Shown here in pieces: positions 18,015-26,141 of a DNA stretch of 64,000 bases; within the stretch, counting starts at the first letter, position 1, and the number at the start of each line of letters is the position of its first letter. The position numbers were made by a program, and so were the translations under genes. Below the pieces are notes generated by a model, which saw nothing but the letters and a program-made list of their open reading frames with translations, did no database searches and had not been told where the DNA came from. Origin of the DNA: an uncultured Serinicoccus sp. (lineage in GTDB: Bacteria > Actinomycetota > Actinomycetes > Actinomycetales > Dermatophilaceae); NCBI RefSeq assembly GCF_947500995.1, contig NZ_CANMUA010000005.1, positions 1-64,000 on the forward strand. Direction: 5' to 3'.

Positions 18015-18665
18015 CTAGCTACTCTTCCAATCTGTCAAGGCGACCCGTTGGTCAACCAGTAGTTTGACGACACGTTGCATTGCGAATTCGCCTGACCTTA
18101 GGGACAAGACATTGAAGAAGCCAGGCAACGCCACAGGCACCTGGACCGCGTCTCGGCCCCTTTCAGTGTAGCCCGCCGCCACGTCTGCACGCGCGATCAC
18201 CATATCCCCCCGGGACGTGTCGGACGCGGGCGGCGGATCAATCAGAACGGCCTCCCGGGATAACTCCTCCGGAACGACGTCAATTGCATATCCCAAGATG
18301 AACACGTGGTCGGCGGAGGACCGGTAGTTCGTAACCCACCAAGAGGGGTCCACGATCGATACCGAAGCGTTACAGCGTTCGGCTAAACGACCTCCCAGGA
18401 CCGCGTAGTCCGATGCATGGCCGCGATCGTGAGTCGGTCCCACGTCCCGAATAAGTGTTATCTCCGTCTCGGCTCCACGCGAGGGTGAGATTTGGATGGG
18501 ACCACCTTCGCCATTATGCACGGTAACAAAATCACCAACTGGTCCATTCCATTCTTGGAGAAACTCATTGGCTTTCGCGCCCGTTTTCCCATAAACGGCC
18601 TCTTCCAAGGTTAGTGCGGAGGCTGCGGCCGCCGCCTGAAACTTGCGCTCATCGTATTCAAACAC
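18015..18665 (-). CDS. Unknown protein between monooxygenase and CoA-transferase
   Basis: This 216-residue protein matches no family I recognise. I placed the start at GTG 18665 (VFEYDERKFQAAAAAS), which overlaps the monooxygenase stop by 8 bases; the open frame continues to 18902 but entirely within the monooxygenase gene. It has no signal peptide or membrane segment. Visible features are TLEEAVYGKTGAKANEF, a serine- and glycine-rich middle, DPSWWVTNYRSSADHVFILG and a C-terminal LPGFFNVLSLRSGEFAMQR. Its tight packing suggests a pathway role, possibly an isomerase, lyase or binding protein, but that is a guess. Confidence 0.6.
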   Translation of the reverse strand: MFEYDERKFQAAAAASALTLEEAVYGKTGAKANEFLQEWNGPVGDFVTVHNGEGGPIQISPSRGAETEITLIRDVGPTHDRGHASDYAVLGGRLAERCNASVSIVDPSWWVTNYRSSADHVFILGYAIDVVPEELSREAVLIDPPPASDTSRGDMVIARADVAAGYTERGRDAVQVPVALPGFFNVLSLRSGEFAMQRVVKLLVDQRVALTDWKSS

Positions 18666-20274
18666 GGTCTCGGACCTCAAATCCCTCGTATCCTGAACTA
18701 GCCACCCGTTGACATTCCTCTCGGTACGATCCGAAGTGGCCCAAATAGAAGAGAAAGCTCTTCTTTTTCCCCGGAATGTTTGATCCGGTGAACCACGATT
18801 CAGCGAGCGGTATGACGGACTTGTACGCTTGTTCGCCCACCGTTTCCGTCCACATTCGTTGTGCCTCAATGTCAGGTTGGATGGATCCATTTCCATTGGC
18901 ATCCATCCATTTCATTAGGTCGTGGACCCAATCGACGTGGTTCTCGATCGACACCGGCAAGTTGCCAGTTGTCGAGCCTGGCCCCGTCAACATGAACATG
19001 TTGGGGAATCCGTGCGTCATGAGTCCTAGGTAGGAGTTCGGGCCGTCTTGCCACGCCTCGCGCAAAGGCTGGCCCCCCGCACCCTGAATATCAATGCCAA
19101 AGTACGGACCGGTGATGGCGTCGAACCCAGTGGCAAAGATCATGACATCAATGGGGACGACTTCACCATCAATGACGATCCCCTCCGGAACCATTCCCTC
19201 GAATTTCTGGTAACGAAGATCGCACAAATGCACGTGCTCGTTTGCGTACACTTCGTAATAGTTGGTTTCGACAATGGGGCGTCGGGCCAGAAATGGAAAG
19301 TCGACTGGGACTAGGTGGTCCCACATCGCTTCGTTGGTGATACGTTCCCGTGTCTTTTCCCTGATGAACTCAGAGACGATGTCGTTCGCCCGACGGTCGA
19401 GGCTAATGTCCCTATAGGAACCGTAGGCGAACTCGAGGCCCCCCTTGTTCCACATCATCTCGAGGGTTTCATTGCGCTCTACGGCTGTGTCCTCCAGAAC
19501 TGAACGTCCGTTGTGCTGCCACGGGTACCCACCGGCCGAGTGACGCGCCACATCCCAAACTTGTCCGTACCTGCCCTTCAGCTCCGTTAATTCCTGCCTC
19601 CCAATGGTATGATGCTGCGCTGGAATAGCGTACTGAGGGGTACGTTGCAGAACGTAAAGCTCCGCGGTCTTGGAGGCAATCTCGGAGACGACTTGGACGC
19701 CCGTGCTTCCCGTCCCAAGAACCGCGACTCTCTTGCCCTCTAGAGCCGTGCCCTCCGGCCATGCAGCTGTGTGATGCCATTCACCGGAAAAGGAGTCTAG
19801 GCCAGGGATTTCTGGGACATATCGGGCGATTGACAGATGACCAATACCCAGGACCAAATAGCGCGCTCGGTATCTTTCGCCGTCGTCGGTTCTGACATCC
19901 CACATCTGTTCTGCTTCTAGGTAGTGGGCATGAGCGACTCTTGTATTAAAGTCGAAGATCTGACGCAGCCCAAAGCGATCCGTCACATGATTAAGATACT
20001 CGAGAATCTCGGGCTGGGTCGGATATTTTCCTTCCCAGTCCCACTCTTCCAAGAGTTCCTCTGAGAAGGAATAGCAGTAAATGTAGCCCTCGGTGTCGCA
20101 GCGCGCCCCTGGGTATCGATTCCAATGCCAGGTGCCCCCGACGCCGGAACCGGCTTCTATACCTTTCACGCTGAAGTTGCCCTCATTACTCAATTTATGT
20201 GCTGCGTAGAGGCCTGCGAAGCCGGCACCAACTACTACGGCGTCGTAGTATTTGTACTGGTCCATTTGTGTCAC
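18658..20274 (-). CDS. Baeyer-Villiger flavin monooxygenase
   Basis: This 538-residue enzyme is of the cyclohexanone-monooxygenase type, which inserts one oxygen beside a ketone using NADPH, FAD and O2. It has the FAD motif GAGFAG (16-21), the NADPH motif GTGSTG (187-192) and the diagnostic Baeyer-Villiger fingerprint FSGEWHHTAAWP (162-173), matching FxGxxxHxxxWP. Length is typical. It lies 5 bases before an AMACR-like gene and overlaps the unknown gene downstream. It implies that a ketone, possibly cyclic, is a pathway intermediate; the product would be an ester or lactone for the CocE-like hydrolase. Confidence 0.95.
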   Translation of the reverse strand: MTQMDQYKYYDAVVVGAGFAGLYAAHKLSNEGNFSVKGIEAGSGVGGTWHWNRYPGARCDTEGYIYCYSFSEELLEEWDWEGKYPTQPEILEYLNHVTDRFGLRQIFDFNTRVAHAHYLEAEQMWDVRTDDGERYRARYLVLGIGHLSIARYVPEIPGLDSFSGEWHHTAAWPEGTALEGKRVAVLGTGSTGVQVVSEIASKTAELYVLQRTPQYAIPAQHHTIGRQELTELKGRYGQVWDVARHSAGGYPWQHNGRSVLEDTAVERNETLEMMWNKGGLEFAYGSYRDISLDRRANDIVSEFIREKTRERITNEAMWDHLVPVDFPFLARRPIVETNYYEVYANEHVHLCDLRYQKFEGMVPEGIVIDGEVVPIDVMIFATGFDAITGPYFGIDIQGAGGQPLREAWQDGPNSYLGLMTHGFPNMFMLTGPGSTTGNLPVSIENHVDWVHDLMKWMDANGNGSIQPDIEAQRMWTETVGEQAYKSVIPLAESWFTGSNIPGKKKSFLFYLGHFGSYREECQRVASSGYEGFEVRDRV

Positions 20275-20279
20275 TCACC

Positions 20280-21377
20280 TTAACTTTCGTCCGTTATGTC
20301 ACTGGTCGGCCGATTACTGCCCGGCTTGGGTGTGTATCGAGGTAGTGCATCCGTCTCCGACCTGAAATATCCTGGGTGTGGGAATGCGGTCGTCTTGCTA
20401 TGAGCTCGCTGATCGCGGATGCCTTCCGCAAGCGAACGGACCGTGCCGACCGGCACATCGGCGTCGCGCAACTGCCGCACGGCCTCGTCGCGTGATCCCT
20501 GGCGCACCCACCTGGCCAGGTCCCCGTGCATGGCTGGCCAGGTGTCCTCGGCTTCGCGGTTGCCGCGGTGCTGTTCTAGTCCGGTTGCATCGATCATTGC
20601 GGAAAACGATTGCGGCTCGACCGCCGTTATGGTGAGCCATTTCCCGTCTCCAGCTTGATATGTATTATAAAAGGGACAATGGCCCGTGAAGAATTTCCCA
20701 TCGCCGTCTGCTTGAGATGTCGCTAGCCATGCTTCAGCGGGAGCCATTAGATGTCGCAGATTGTCCACGATAGAAAGGTCGAGGTAGCAACCACGTTGCG
20801 TCTGTCGTCTAGAAATCAGAGCAACCAATATGGAATACGCCCCGTAGAGGCCACCAGCCGCGTAGTCAGCAACTATGTTCAACGGGACTTCATGGACGCC
20901 ATTCTTTCTACCCAGGACTGAAAGAAGGCCCGATTCGGCCAGAAAGTCGAGGTCGTGCCCACGAACCGATGCTAAATCCCCGTCCTGGCCATACCCCGTC
21001 AGGGACGCGTAGATCATTTGTGGGGCGTCAGAGCTCAACGACTCGTACCCGAGACCCAATCGGGACATCACTCCGGGTCGAAACGACTCCAGCAAGACGT
21101 CGGCCTCTAGCGCCAACTGTCGGGCGCGCTGCATTCCATCGGCCTGCTTCATGTCTACGCATACGGAGGTCACCCCTCGATAGAGTGGGTGCACGCCCGA
21201 CTCGCGAGCTCTATTGGCCAGGAAGCTGTCCGGATCACGGGAGGGGGGTTGCGCGGTCTCGATCATGACCACATCTGCGCCGAGATCTGCAAGGAGTCTG
21301 GCGGCAAAGGGCCCTGGCGCCATCCGGGAGAAGTTGATCACCCGGACACCGAGAAGCGGGGCCGCGTTCGGCTTCAT
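20280..21377 (-). CDS. CaiB/BaiF family protein, alpha-methylacyl-CoA racemase-like
   Basis: This 365-residue protein begins MKPNAAPLLGVRVINFSRM. GHDLDFLAESGLLSVLGR and PLNIVADYAAGGLYGA match the alpha-methylacyl-CoA racemase pattern, with the catalytic histidine in GHD and aspartate in VADY. It may therefore epimerise a 2-methylacyl-CoA rather than transfer CoA. I chose ATG 21377; an in-frame TTG slightly upstream (LSEQTETT) is possible, and the longer frame to 21881 is arginine- and proline-rich and unlikely to be coding. It is the first gene of the long minus-strand set, so its promoter should be just right of 21377. Confidence 0.82.
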   Translation of the reverse strand: MKPNAAPLLGVRVINFSRMAPGPFAARLLADLGADVVMIETAQPPSRDPDSFLANRARESGVHPLYRGVTSVCVDMKQADGMQRARQLALEADVLLESFRPGVMSRLGLGYESLSSDAPQMIYASLTGYGQDGDLASVRGHDLDFLAESGLLSVLGRKNGVHEVPLNIVADYAAGGLYGAYSILVALISRRQTQRGCYLDLSIVDNLRHLMAPAEAWLATSQADGDGKFFTGHCPFYNTYQAGDGKWLTITAVEPQSFSAMIDATGLEQHRGNREAEDTWPAMHGDLARWVRQGSRDEAVRQLRDADVPVGTVRSLAEGIRDQRAHSKTTAFPHPGYFRSETDALPRYTPKPGSNRPTSDITDES

Positions 21378-22760
21378 GGTGGTTTCTGTTTGTTCGCTCA
21401 ACGTCGAGCGCCTCTCGTGGTCGGCAGGGCCAGTTGATAGTGGGCTATCAACTGGCCTGCACGTTACTACCTGAGCGCGTGCCTGGCAACCCCCTCTCGT
21501 CTCGCTTGCCGTCCGGGCCGTTAGGGCGTTTCCCGTCCGATCCCCTCGGTAACCGCCCTCCCACGTCCCGCGGGGAGCCTTCGCCCCACGGGGGATGATG
21601 GAGGCCCATCCCCAAGCTGGGACATCCCGCTGCGTCTGCGCGACAGCAGCACGCTCAGGTCTCAAGCGACGTCGGCTGGCTGGCTGGAGGGACGCCGGCA
21701 ATCCCTGCGCCCGGTCGACGAGCCGAGACGGCCCGGGCCTGGACGGGGTGCGGCACCTTGTCGGGGCGACGCAGTCACCGGCCGCCGCGGCCGCAGGCTC
21801 ATGACGGCGTCGTGAGGGAGCTTGCTGCCCTCTTTCGAAGGCTAGGCCGTCACTCGGTCGGAGTGGCCCGTGGTGGTTCACGCACCGGCTTGCACACGCC
21901 GTCGAGGTTCAGGCTGCGTCACACGTCGGCCGGCCCGCAGTCGGGCGACCGGGTCCCCTCTCGACACACCTCCGATTCGGCCTTGACCTCATCCGCGGCC
22001 TGACAGTTGGGGTAGAGGAGCGCAGCAAGGGGACGGCTTGGTCGTGCCTACCTCGCGCAGCGTTGACCATCCCTGGTCGAGGCCGGGTGACGTCGTGCGT
22101 AGCCGCGGACATCGCCAGCAGCTCGACGCCCAACCCCAGTGCTGTAACTGACCTCGGGCCGCCGCAGCCGGAGATGACCATAGCGTTGAAGGCCACCAAG
22201 CTGGGGAAGGATCGAAGCAGTCAGGTACCTCCCGCACTGTTCGCCGAAGCCCGCCCGCACCCTTTGCAGGATCCTGGTCGCTACACAGGAGTCCCTCACC
22301 GCCCGACCCGGTCGCTTCCGGGCCGCGACCCGACGGTCGATGCCGGCGGAGTCGGCGAACCGGGCGAACTGGTTGGCCAGGCCGATGTTGACGTCCCGGC
22401 ACACTCAAGGTGACTTGGCCGCCGCCCTCCGACGCGTAGGGGTTCGCCCCAAAAGCAGCCCTTCGCGGCAACCACTCCCTCCAGGATCTGACCCCGGCCC
22501 CTCTTTCCAGCGCTCACGCACACCCTCGGCGTGCCTGCTGGTGACCTCGGGATGAGACCTATCGACAGAGAACGCACCTGTCCCAAGGGCCCGTAGCCCC
22601 CTCCGTTTCGCGAGCAATCCAGGATCGAGGACCGACCCGGCATCCGCCTCGTGGGCGCTCTCGGTGAGTCTCGCCGCCCCCTTGACCGTCCCTGCGCCGC
22701 AGCGTCTATTGTGGCTTAGACCCCCCTCAGAACGCATCCCCTCCAGGAAGAAGAAGTCCT
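21378..22760. other. Long GC-rich divergent intergenic region
   Basis: These 1.38 kb separate the minus-strand catabolic set from the plus-strand lyase/ligase pair. Base composition is much richer in G and C than the genes on either side. Several overlapping frames exist but none resembles a complete protein. Minus-strand translation near 22340-22404 gives RDVNIGLANQFARFADSAGID, which looks like a piece of a UDP-N-acetylmannosamine dehydrogenase, then degenerates. Promoters for both divergent sets must lie here, near 21400 and 22740; I cannot pinpoint boxes. Confidence 0.5.
22300..22404 (-). pseudogene. Possible nucleotide-sugar dehydrogenase remnant
   Basis: The reading DVNIGLANQFARFADSAGID resembles the conserved helix of UDP-ManNAc/UDP-glucose dehydrogenases (RDVNIALANELAxxADxxGID). 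The match covers only about 25 residues, and the frame then loses similarity. If real, it is foreign debris unrelated to the neighbouring catabolic genes. Confidence 0.3.
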
Positions 22761-23546
22761 ATGATCACAACAGAGATCGGCCAAACGACTAGGGAGCACA
22801 TAACAATCCGGGGCCAAGACCTTGCCAGAGACTTGATCGGCGAGGTCGACTTTATTGATATGTTGATGCTCACTACATGCGACAGGGCGGTGACGGAGAA
22901 CGAACGAGCAATGCTCAACGCATTGATGGTCGCCGTCATGGACCATGGATTTACCCCGAGTTCGATGAGCGCTCGATTGACCTACTTGGGAGCACCTGAG
23001 GCGCCCCAGGCTGCAATCGCGGCGGGCCTACTCGGCGCAGGGTCTGTCTTCCTCGGCGCAATGCAGAACGCCGCCGAAATGATAAAGGACGGGGCGCGGT
23101 CCTTGACTGAGGACTCCGATTCCGAGGATGTTCAGGCCCAAGCGGTTCAGCTAGTTCAAGACCGGCGGTCTCACGGGCAACCCCTTTTTGGGCTAGGGCA
23201 CAACATTCATACACAAGGTGATCCGCGAGTCTCGAAACTGCGAGAAGTGGCCGAAAGTCAAGGAATGTACGACCGGCACTGGCGCCTGCTCGACGCGGTC
23301 GAAGACGCGACCGTTGCAGCGATCGGAAGGCGCCTGCCCATCAACGGTGCCGGTGCAATGGGGGCGTGTATCATGGCCATGGACCTACCAATGACTATGG
23401 CACGTGGCCTCGCCTTAGTGGCTCGCACGGCGGGCCTTGTGGCCCATCTCATTGAGGAAGAATCGGCTCCGGTTGGAAAAGACATTTGGTCCCTCGTCTT
23501 GTTGCAAGATCCCCGTAACCAGATGGACGCGGAGGGGACTGCATGA
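22761..23546 (+). CDS. Citrate synthase-fold protein, citryl-CoA lyase-like
   Basis: This 261-residue protein is like the C-terminal lyase domain of ATP-citrate lyase and stand-alone citryl-CoA lyases, which cleave a 3-hydroxyacyl-CoA by a retro-Claisen step. It keeps GLGHNIHTQGDPRVSKL, matching the active-site GxGHxxxxxDPR motif, and ARTAGLVAHLIEE near the end. The segment that reads NVDG in typical members (catalytic aspartate) reads INGAGAMGA here, so that aspartate seems replaced by alanine. A Shine-Dalgarno-like AGGAAGAAGAAG precedes ATG 22761. Its stop overlaps the synthetase start (ATGA), so the two proteins are coupled and probably act in sequence. Confidence 0.8.
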   Translation: MITTEIGQTTREHITIRGQDLARDLIGEVDFIDMLMLTTCDRAVTENERAMLNALMVAVMDHGFTPSSMSARLTYLGAPEAPQAAIAAGLLGAGSVFLGAMQNAAEMIKDGARSLTEDSDSEDVQAQAVQLVQDRRSHGQPLFGLGHNIHTQGDPRVSKLREVAESQGMYDRHWRLLDAVEDATVAAIGRRLPINGAGAMGACIMAMDLPMTMARGLALVARTAGLVAHLIEEESAPVGKDIWSLVLLQDPRNQMDAEGTA

Positions 23547-25132
23547 CGTTCCATTCTGACCCTGCGGCACAGACGTTTCGGGTGGACGCGGTCAATTTGT
23601 CCACTTACCTACGAGTTGTCGCGCGCCGATTTGCTCAACGCGAGGCAATATCCTCAGGAACCAACTCCGTCACGTGGGCGCAGTTGGACGCAAGCGTAGA
23701 TGCTCTAGCCTCGGCCCTGAGAAGCCGAGGGATCCGACCCGGGGACCCCGTCATCCTACAGTCGCGAAATAGTATCGCCTTCGTGCAGACCATGTACGCC
23801 GTTTGGAGAGTCGGTGCCGTTGTCGTCCCGGTGAACTTCCGCAGCGGCCCGTCCGAGGTGGCGCACATGGCACTGACAAGTGGCGCGACACTTATGGTCG
23901 CGCAAAGCGAGTTTCGGAAGCACATAGCCGCCGCCACGGAGTGGGGCGCACTTCCCTTGGGTCACATGGTCATTGAGGACGATGAACCCTTCGACTTATC
24001 GACCAGCACTGTCCAAGAGGCTGAACCGATCCACGACGTGCGGGTCGACCAGAATCATCCTGCGTGGTACTTCTTCACCTCGGGCACAAGCGGAAAGCCT
24101 AAAGCCGCGGTCTTAACACATCACACGCTGGGCTTCATTATCACAAACAGACTGGCAGATCTCACGCCTGGGACGACCCAGGAGGATGTTTCTTTGGTGA
24201 TCGCACCCCTTTCGCACGGCGCCGGGACCCATCTATTATCCCAGGTTGCCCGTGGCGCAAAGATAGTGCTGGCCCATTCTAAGCCAATGGACCCCGCCGA
24301 GATATTCCAGTTAATCGAAGAACACCACGTAACGAATTTCTTCGCCGTTCCAACCATCCTGAAACGTCTTTCCGAGTCAGAAGGACACGGTGAGTACAAC
24401 CATTCCTCCCTCCGTTTCGTCCTATACGGCGGCGCTCCGATGCTAACCCGCGATAGGGACCACGCGAGAAAGGTCTTCGGGGAAAAATTAGTTCAGTACT
24501 ACGGCATGGCTGAGGTTACTGGCTGCATGACAGTCCTAGCCCCCCATGAGCACGCTGCTGTCCCAGCCGACGAGACGGGAGTCGGCCCTGCCGGATTCGC
24601 TCGAACAGGGGTCGAACTCAGTATCCAGGACGAGAGCGGCGTGGAACGTGCGCCAGGAGAGGTAGGTGAAATCTGCGCAGCGGGCCTAGCCGTGTTTGCG
24701 GGGTACCTGAATGATACGGCGGCAAACGAAAAGGCGTTCCGTAATGGGTGGTTTCGAACGGGCGACGTCGGATACCTCGACGCTACTGGGTGCCTATACG
24801 TGACTGGCCGGTCCTCCGATATGTACATATCGGGCGGGCATAATATATATCCGCGCGAGATCGAGGAATGCTTGAGTCACCATCCTCGACTAGAGGACGT
24901 GACAGTCGTGGGCATTTCAGACGCGCAGTGGGGTGAGATCGGGGTCGCTGTCTGCGTGGCAACGGAAGGGCCGGTTCCGAGCGAGAGGGAGATGACGGAT
25001 TGGGTGGGGGACCGTTTGGCCAGGTTCAAAGCGCCGCGTCGTTACGTCTTTTGGCAGGAGCTTCCCAAGAACGCCTATGGAAAAGTTGCAAAGACTGAGG
25101 TTCGTCGACTTTTCATTAAGAGTGAGACGTAA
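23543..25132 (+). CDS. AMP-forming acyl-CoA synthetase
   Basis: This 529-residue ANL-superfamily ligase activates a carboxylic acid as acyl-AMP and then acyl-CoA. Motifs in order are FTSGTSGKPKAAV (P-loop, about 176), YYGMAEVTG (A5), WFRTGDVGYLD (A7), YVTGRSSDMYISGGHNIYP (A8, hinge) and the catalytic lysine in LPKNAYGKVAK near the C-terminus. Length and motif set indicate an active enzyme. It forms a two-gene unit with the lyase-like gene, and together with two CaiB-type proteins gives the block three possible CoA-linked steps. Substrate unknown. Confidence 0.95.
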   Translation: MTFHSDPAAQTFRVDAVNLSTYLRVVARRFAQREAISSGTNSVTWAQLDASVDALASALRSRGIRPGDPVILQSRNSIAFVQTMYAVWRVGAVVVPVNFRSGPSEVAHMALTSGATLMVAQSEFRKHIAAATEWGALPLGHMVIEDDEPFDLSTSTVQEAEPIHDVRVDQNHPAWYFFTSGTSGKPKAAVLTHHTLGFIITNRLADLTPGTTQEDVSLVIAPLSHGAGTHLLSQVARGAKIVLAHSKPMDPAEIFQLIEEHHVTNFFAVPTILKRLSESEGHGEYNHSSLRFVLYGGAPMLTRDRDHARKVFGEKLVQYYGMAEVTGCMTVLAPHEHAAVPADETGVGPAGFARTGVELSIQDESGVERAPGEVGEICAAGLAVFAGYLNDTAANEKAFRNGWFRTGDVGYLDATGCLYVTGRSSDMYISGGHNIYPREIEECLSHHPRLEDVTVVGISDAQWGEIGVAVCVATEGPVPSEREMTDWVGDRLARFKAPRRYVFWQELPKNAYGKVAKTEVRRLFIKSET

Positions 25133-25475
25133 CCCTGCGGGCGGTTTCGGGAAGGTAGGTGGACTTGCGTCGGACACGATGAACGACCGTTCTTTGGTAC
25201 GTACTGGTCTGTCCCCAGCGCAGGACGTCTCTCCCCCTGACTTAGGCCACACTCATGCGCTCCTGACTTCGTCTTGATGGCGTGCCGGGACCCGGCGAGG
25301 TCGTCGGGGATGGGTCGACGACGGTGGAGGTGTGCTCGCCGACGGACCCTCGACGGTGCTCGCGCCGCGCGCATGCAGGACACGGCACGCGCTTGCCCTC
25401 GTGTTGGAGCCCTGCGCGAGCGAAACGGAGCTTGAGCGAGACGGAGTTTGACCATCAGGGTGGCGTGGCCGTGGT
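25133..25475. other. Right junction of the catabolic block
   Basis: These 343 bases lie between the synthetase gene and the transfer operon, where composition returns to that of the backbone. No gene is evident. A short tandem pair, GCGAAACGGAGCTTGA and GCGAGACGGAGTTTGA, lies at 25420-25451. I found no IS end matching the ISL3 relic at the left junction and no direct repeat shared by the two edges. Confidence 0.5.
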
Positions 25476-26141
25476 TCATATCCGCTGCTGGACTTCGCCA
25501 CTGTCTTGGTTGGCGCGGTGGTCGTCGACGACGTGCAGGCGTGGGATCTGGAGGGTCTTGTCGGGGGGTTGCAGCAGCTGGCGGTGGTGGTCGACGTCGC
25601 CGGTGTAGTGCCGTGCCCGGTGGTCGTGGGCGTCTTGGAAGCGGACGTGGGCGGGGCGGGCTGGCCAGTCGTGGTGGCGATTGTCGCAGGCTGTGCGTAG
25701 TCGGGTCTTGCGGCGGTCGAAGAAGGCGGGCAGTGCGTAGCGGTGCCATTCCTCGAGGGCGTCGCTGGCGATGGCCTGGCCAGCGCGGCGGCGTTGGTCG
25801 GCCAGGACGGCGATCTCGTGGACGAGGTGGGGGTGGGCGGGCCAGCAGGGTGGGACGAGGTAGGAGGGGTCCCAGACGTGTTCGCTGTTGACCCATTCGA
25901 CGACGGCCTCGAGCCATTCCCACAGCTCGGCGCGCATGGGTGGGTCTTCGATGGTTCCGGGGTCCCAGGGGCGGGGCAGCTTGCTGGGGTGGCCGACGGC
26001 CTTGCGTGCCGCGTCGTCCCCGTTGAGGGCGATGTCGAGTTCCCGGTAGGCGTGGACGATCAACGGGCCGGGGGCGGGGAAGGGCCTGGCCAGCGGGTAA
26101 GGTCCCCGTCCCTGTTCTCCTGCTTGGTGGGTCGTGCTCAC
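25476..26141 (-). CDS. DUF4913-like protein of actinobacterial transfer operons
   Basis: This 221-residue soluble protein has tryptophan-rich signatures (ELWEWLEAVVEWVNSEHVW, then VPPCWPAHPHLVHEIAVLAD and EEWHRYALPAFFDRR) that resemble DUF4913-type proteins seen next to coupling proteins in actinobacterial plasmids. I chose GTG 26141, which overlaps the coupling-protein stop (GTGA); the frame runs further upstream only inside that gene. It is the last gene of the transfer operon. Its function is unknown; a role with the coupling protein in substrate selection is suggested only by adjacency. Confidence 0.6.
   Translation of the reverse strand: MSTTHQAGEQGRGPYPLARPFPAPGPLIVHAYRELDIALNGDDAARKAVGHPSKLPRPWDPGTIEDPPMRAELWEWLEAVVEWVNSEHVWDPSYLVPPCWPAHPHLVHEIAVLADQRRRAGQAIASDALEEWHRYALPAFFDRRKTRLRTACDNRHHDWPARPAHVRFQDAHDHRARHYTGDVDHHRQLLQPPDKTLQIPRLHVVDDHRANQDSGEVQQRI

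Noticed and set aside
21378-21881. N-terminal extension of the racemase-like gene
   Set aside because: Proline/arginine-rich, no similarity to the family, and lies in GC-rich intergenic sequence.
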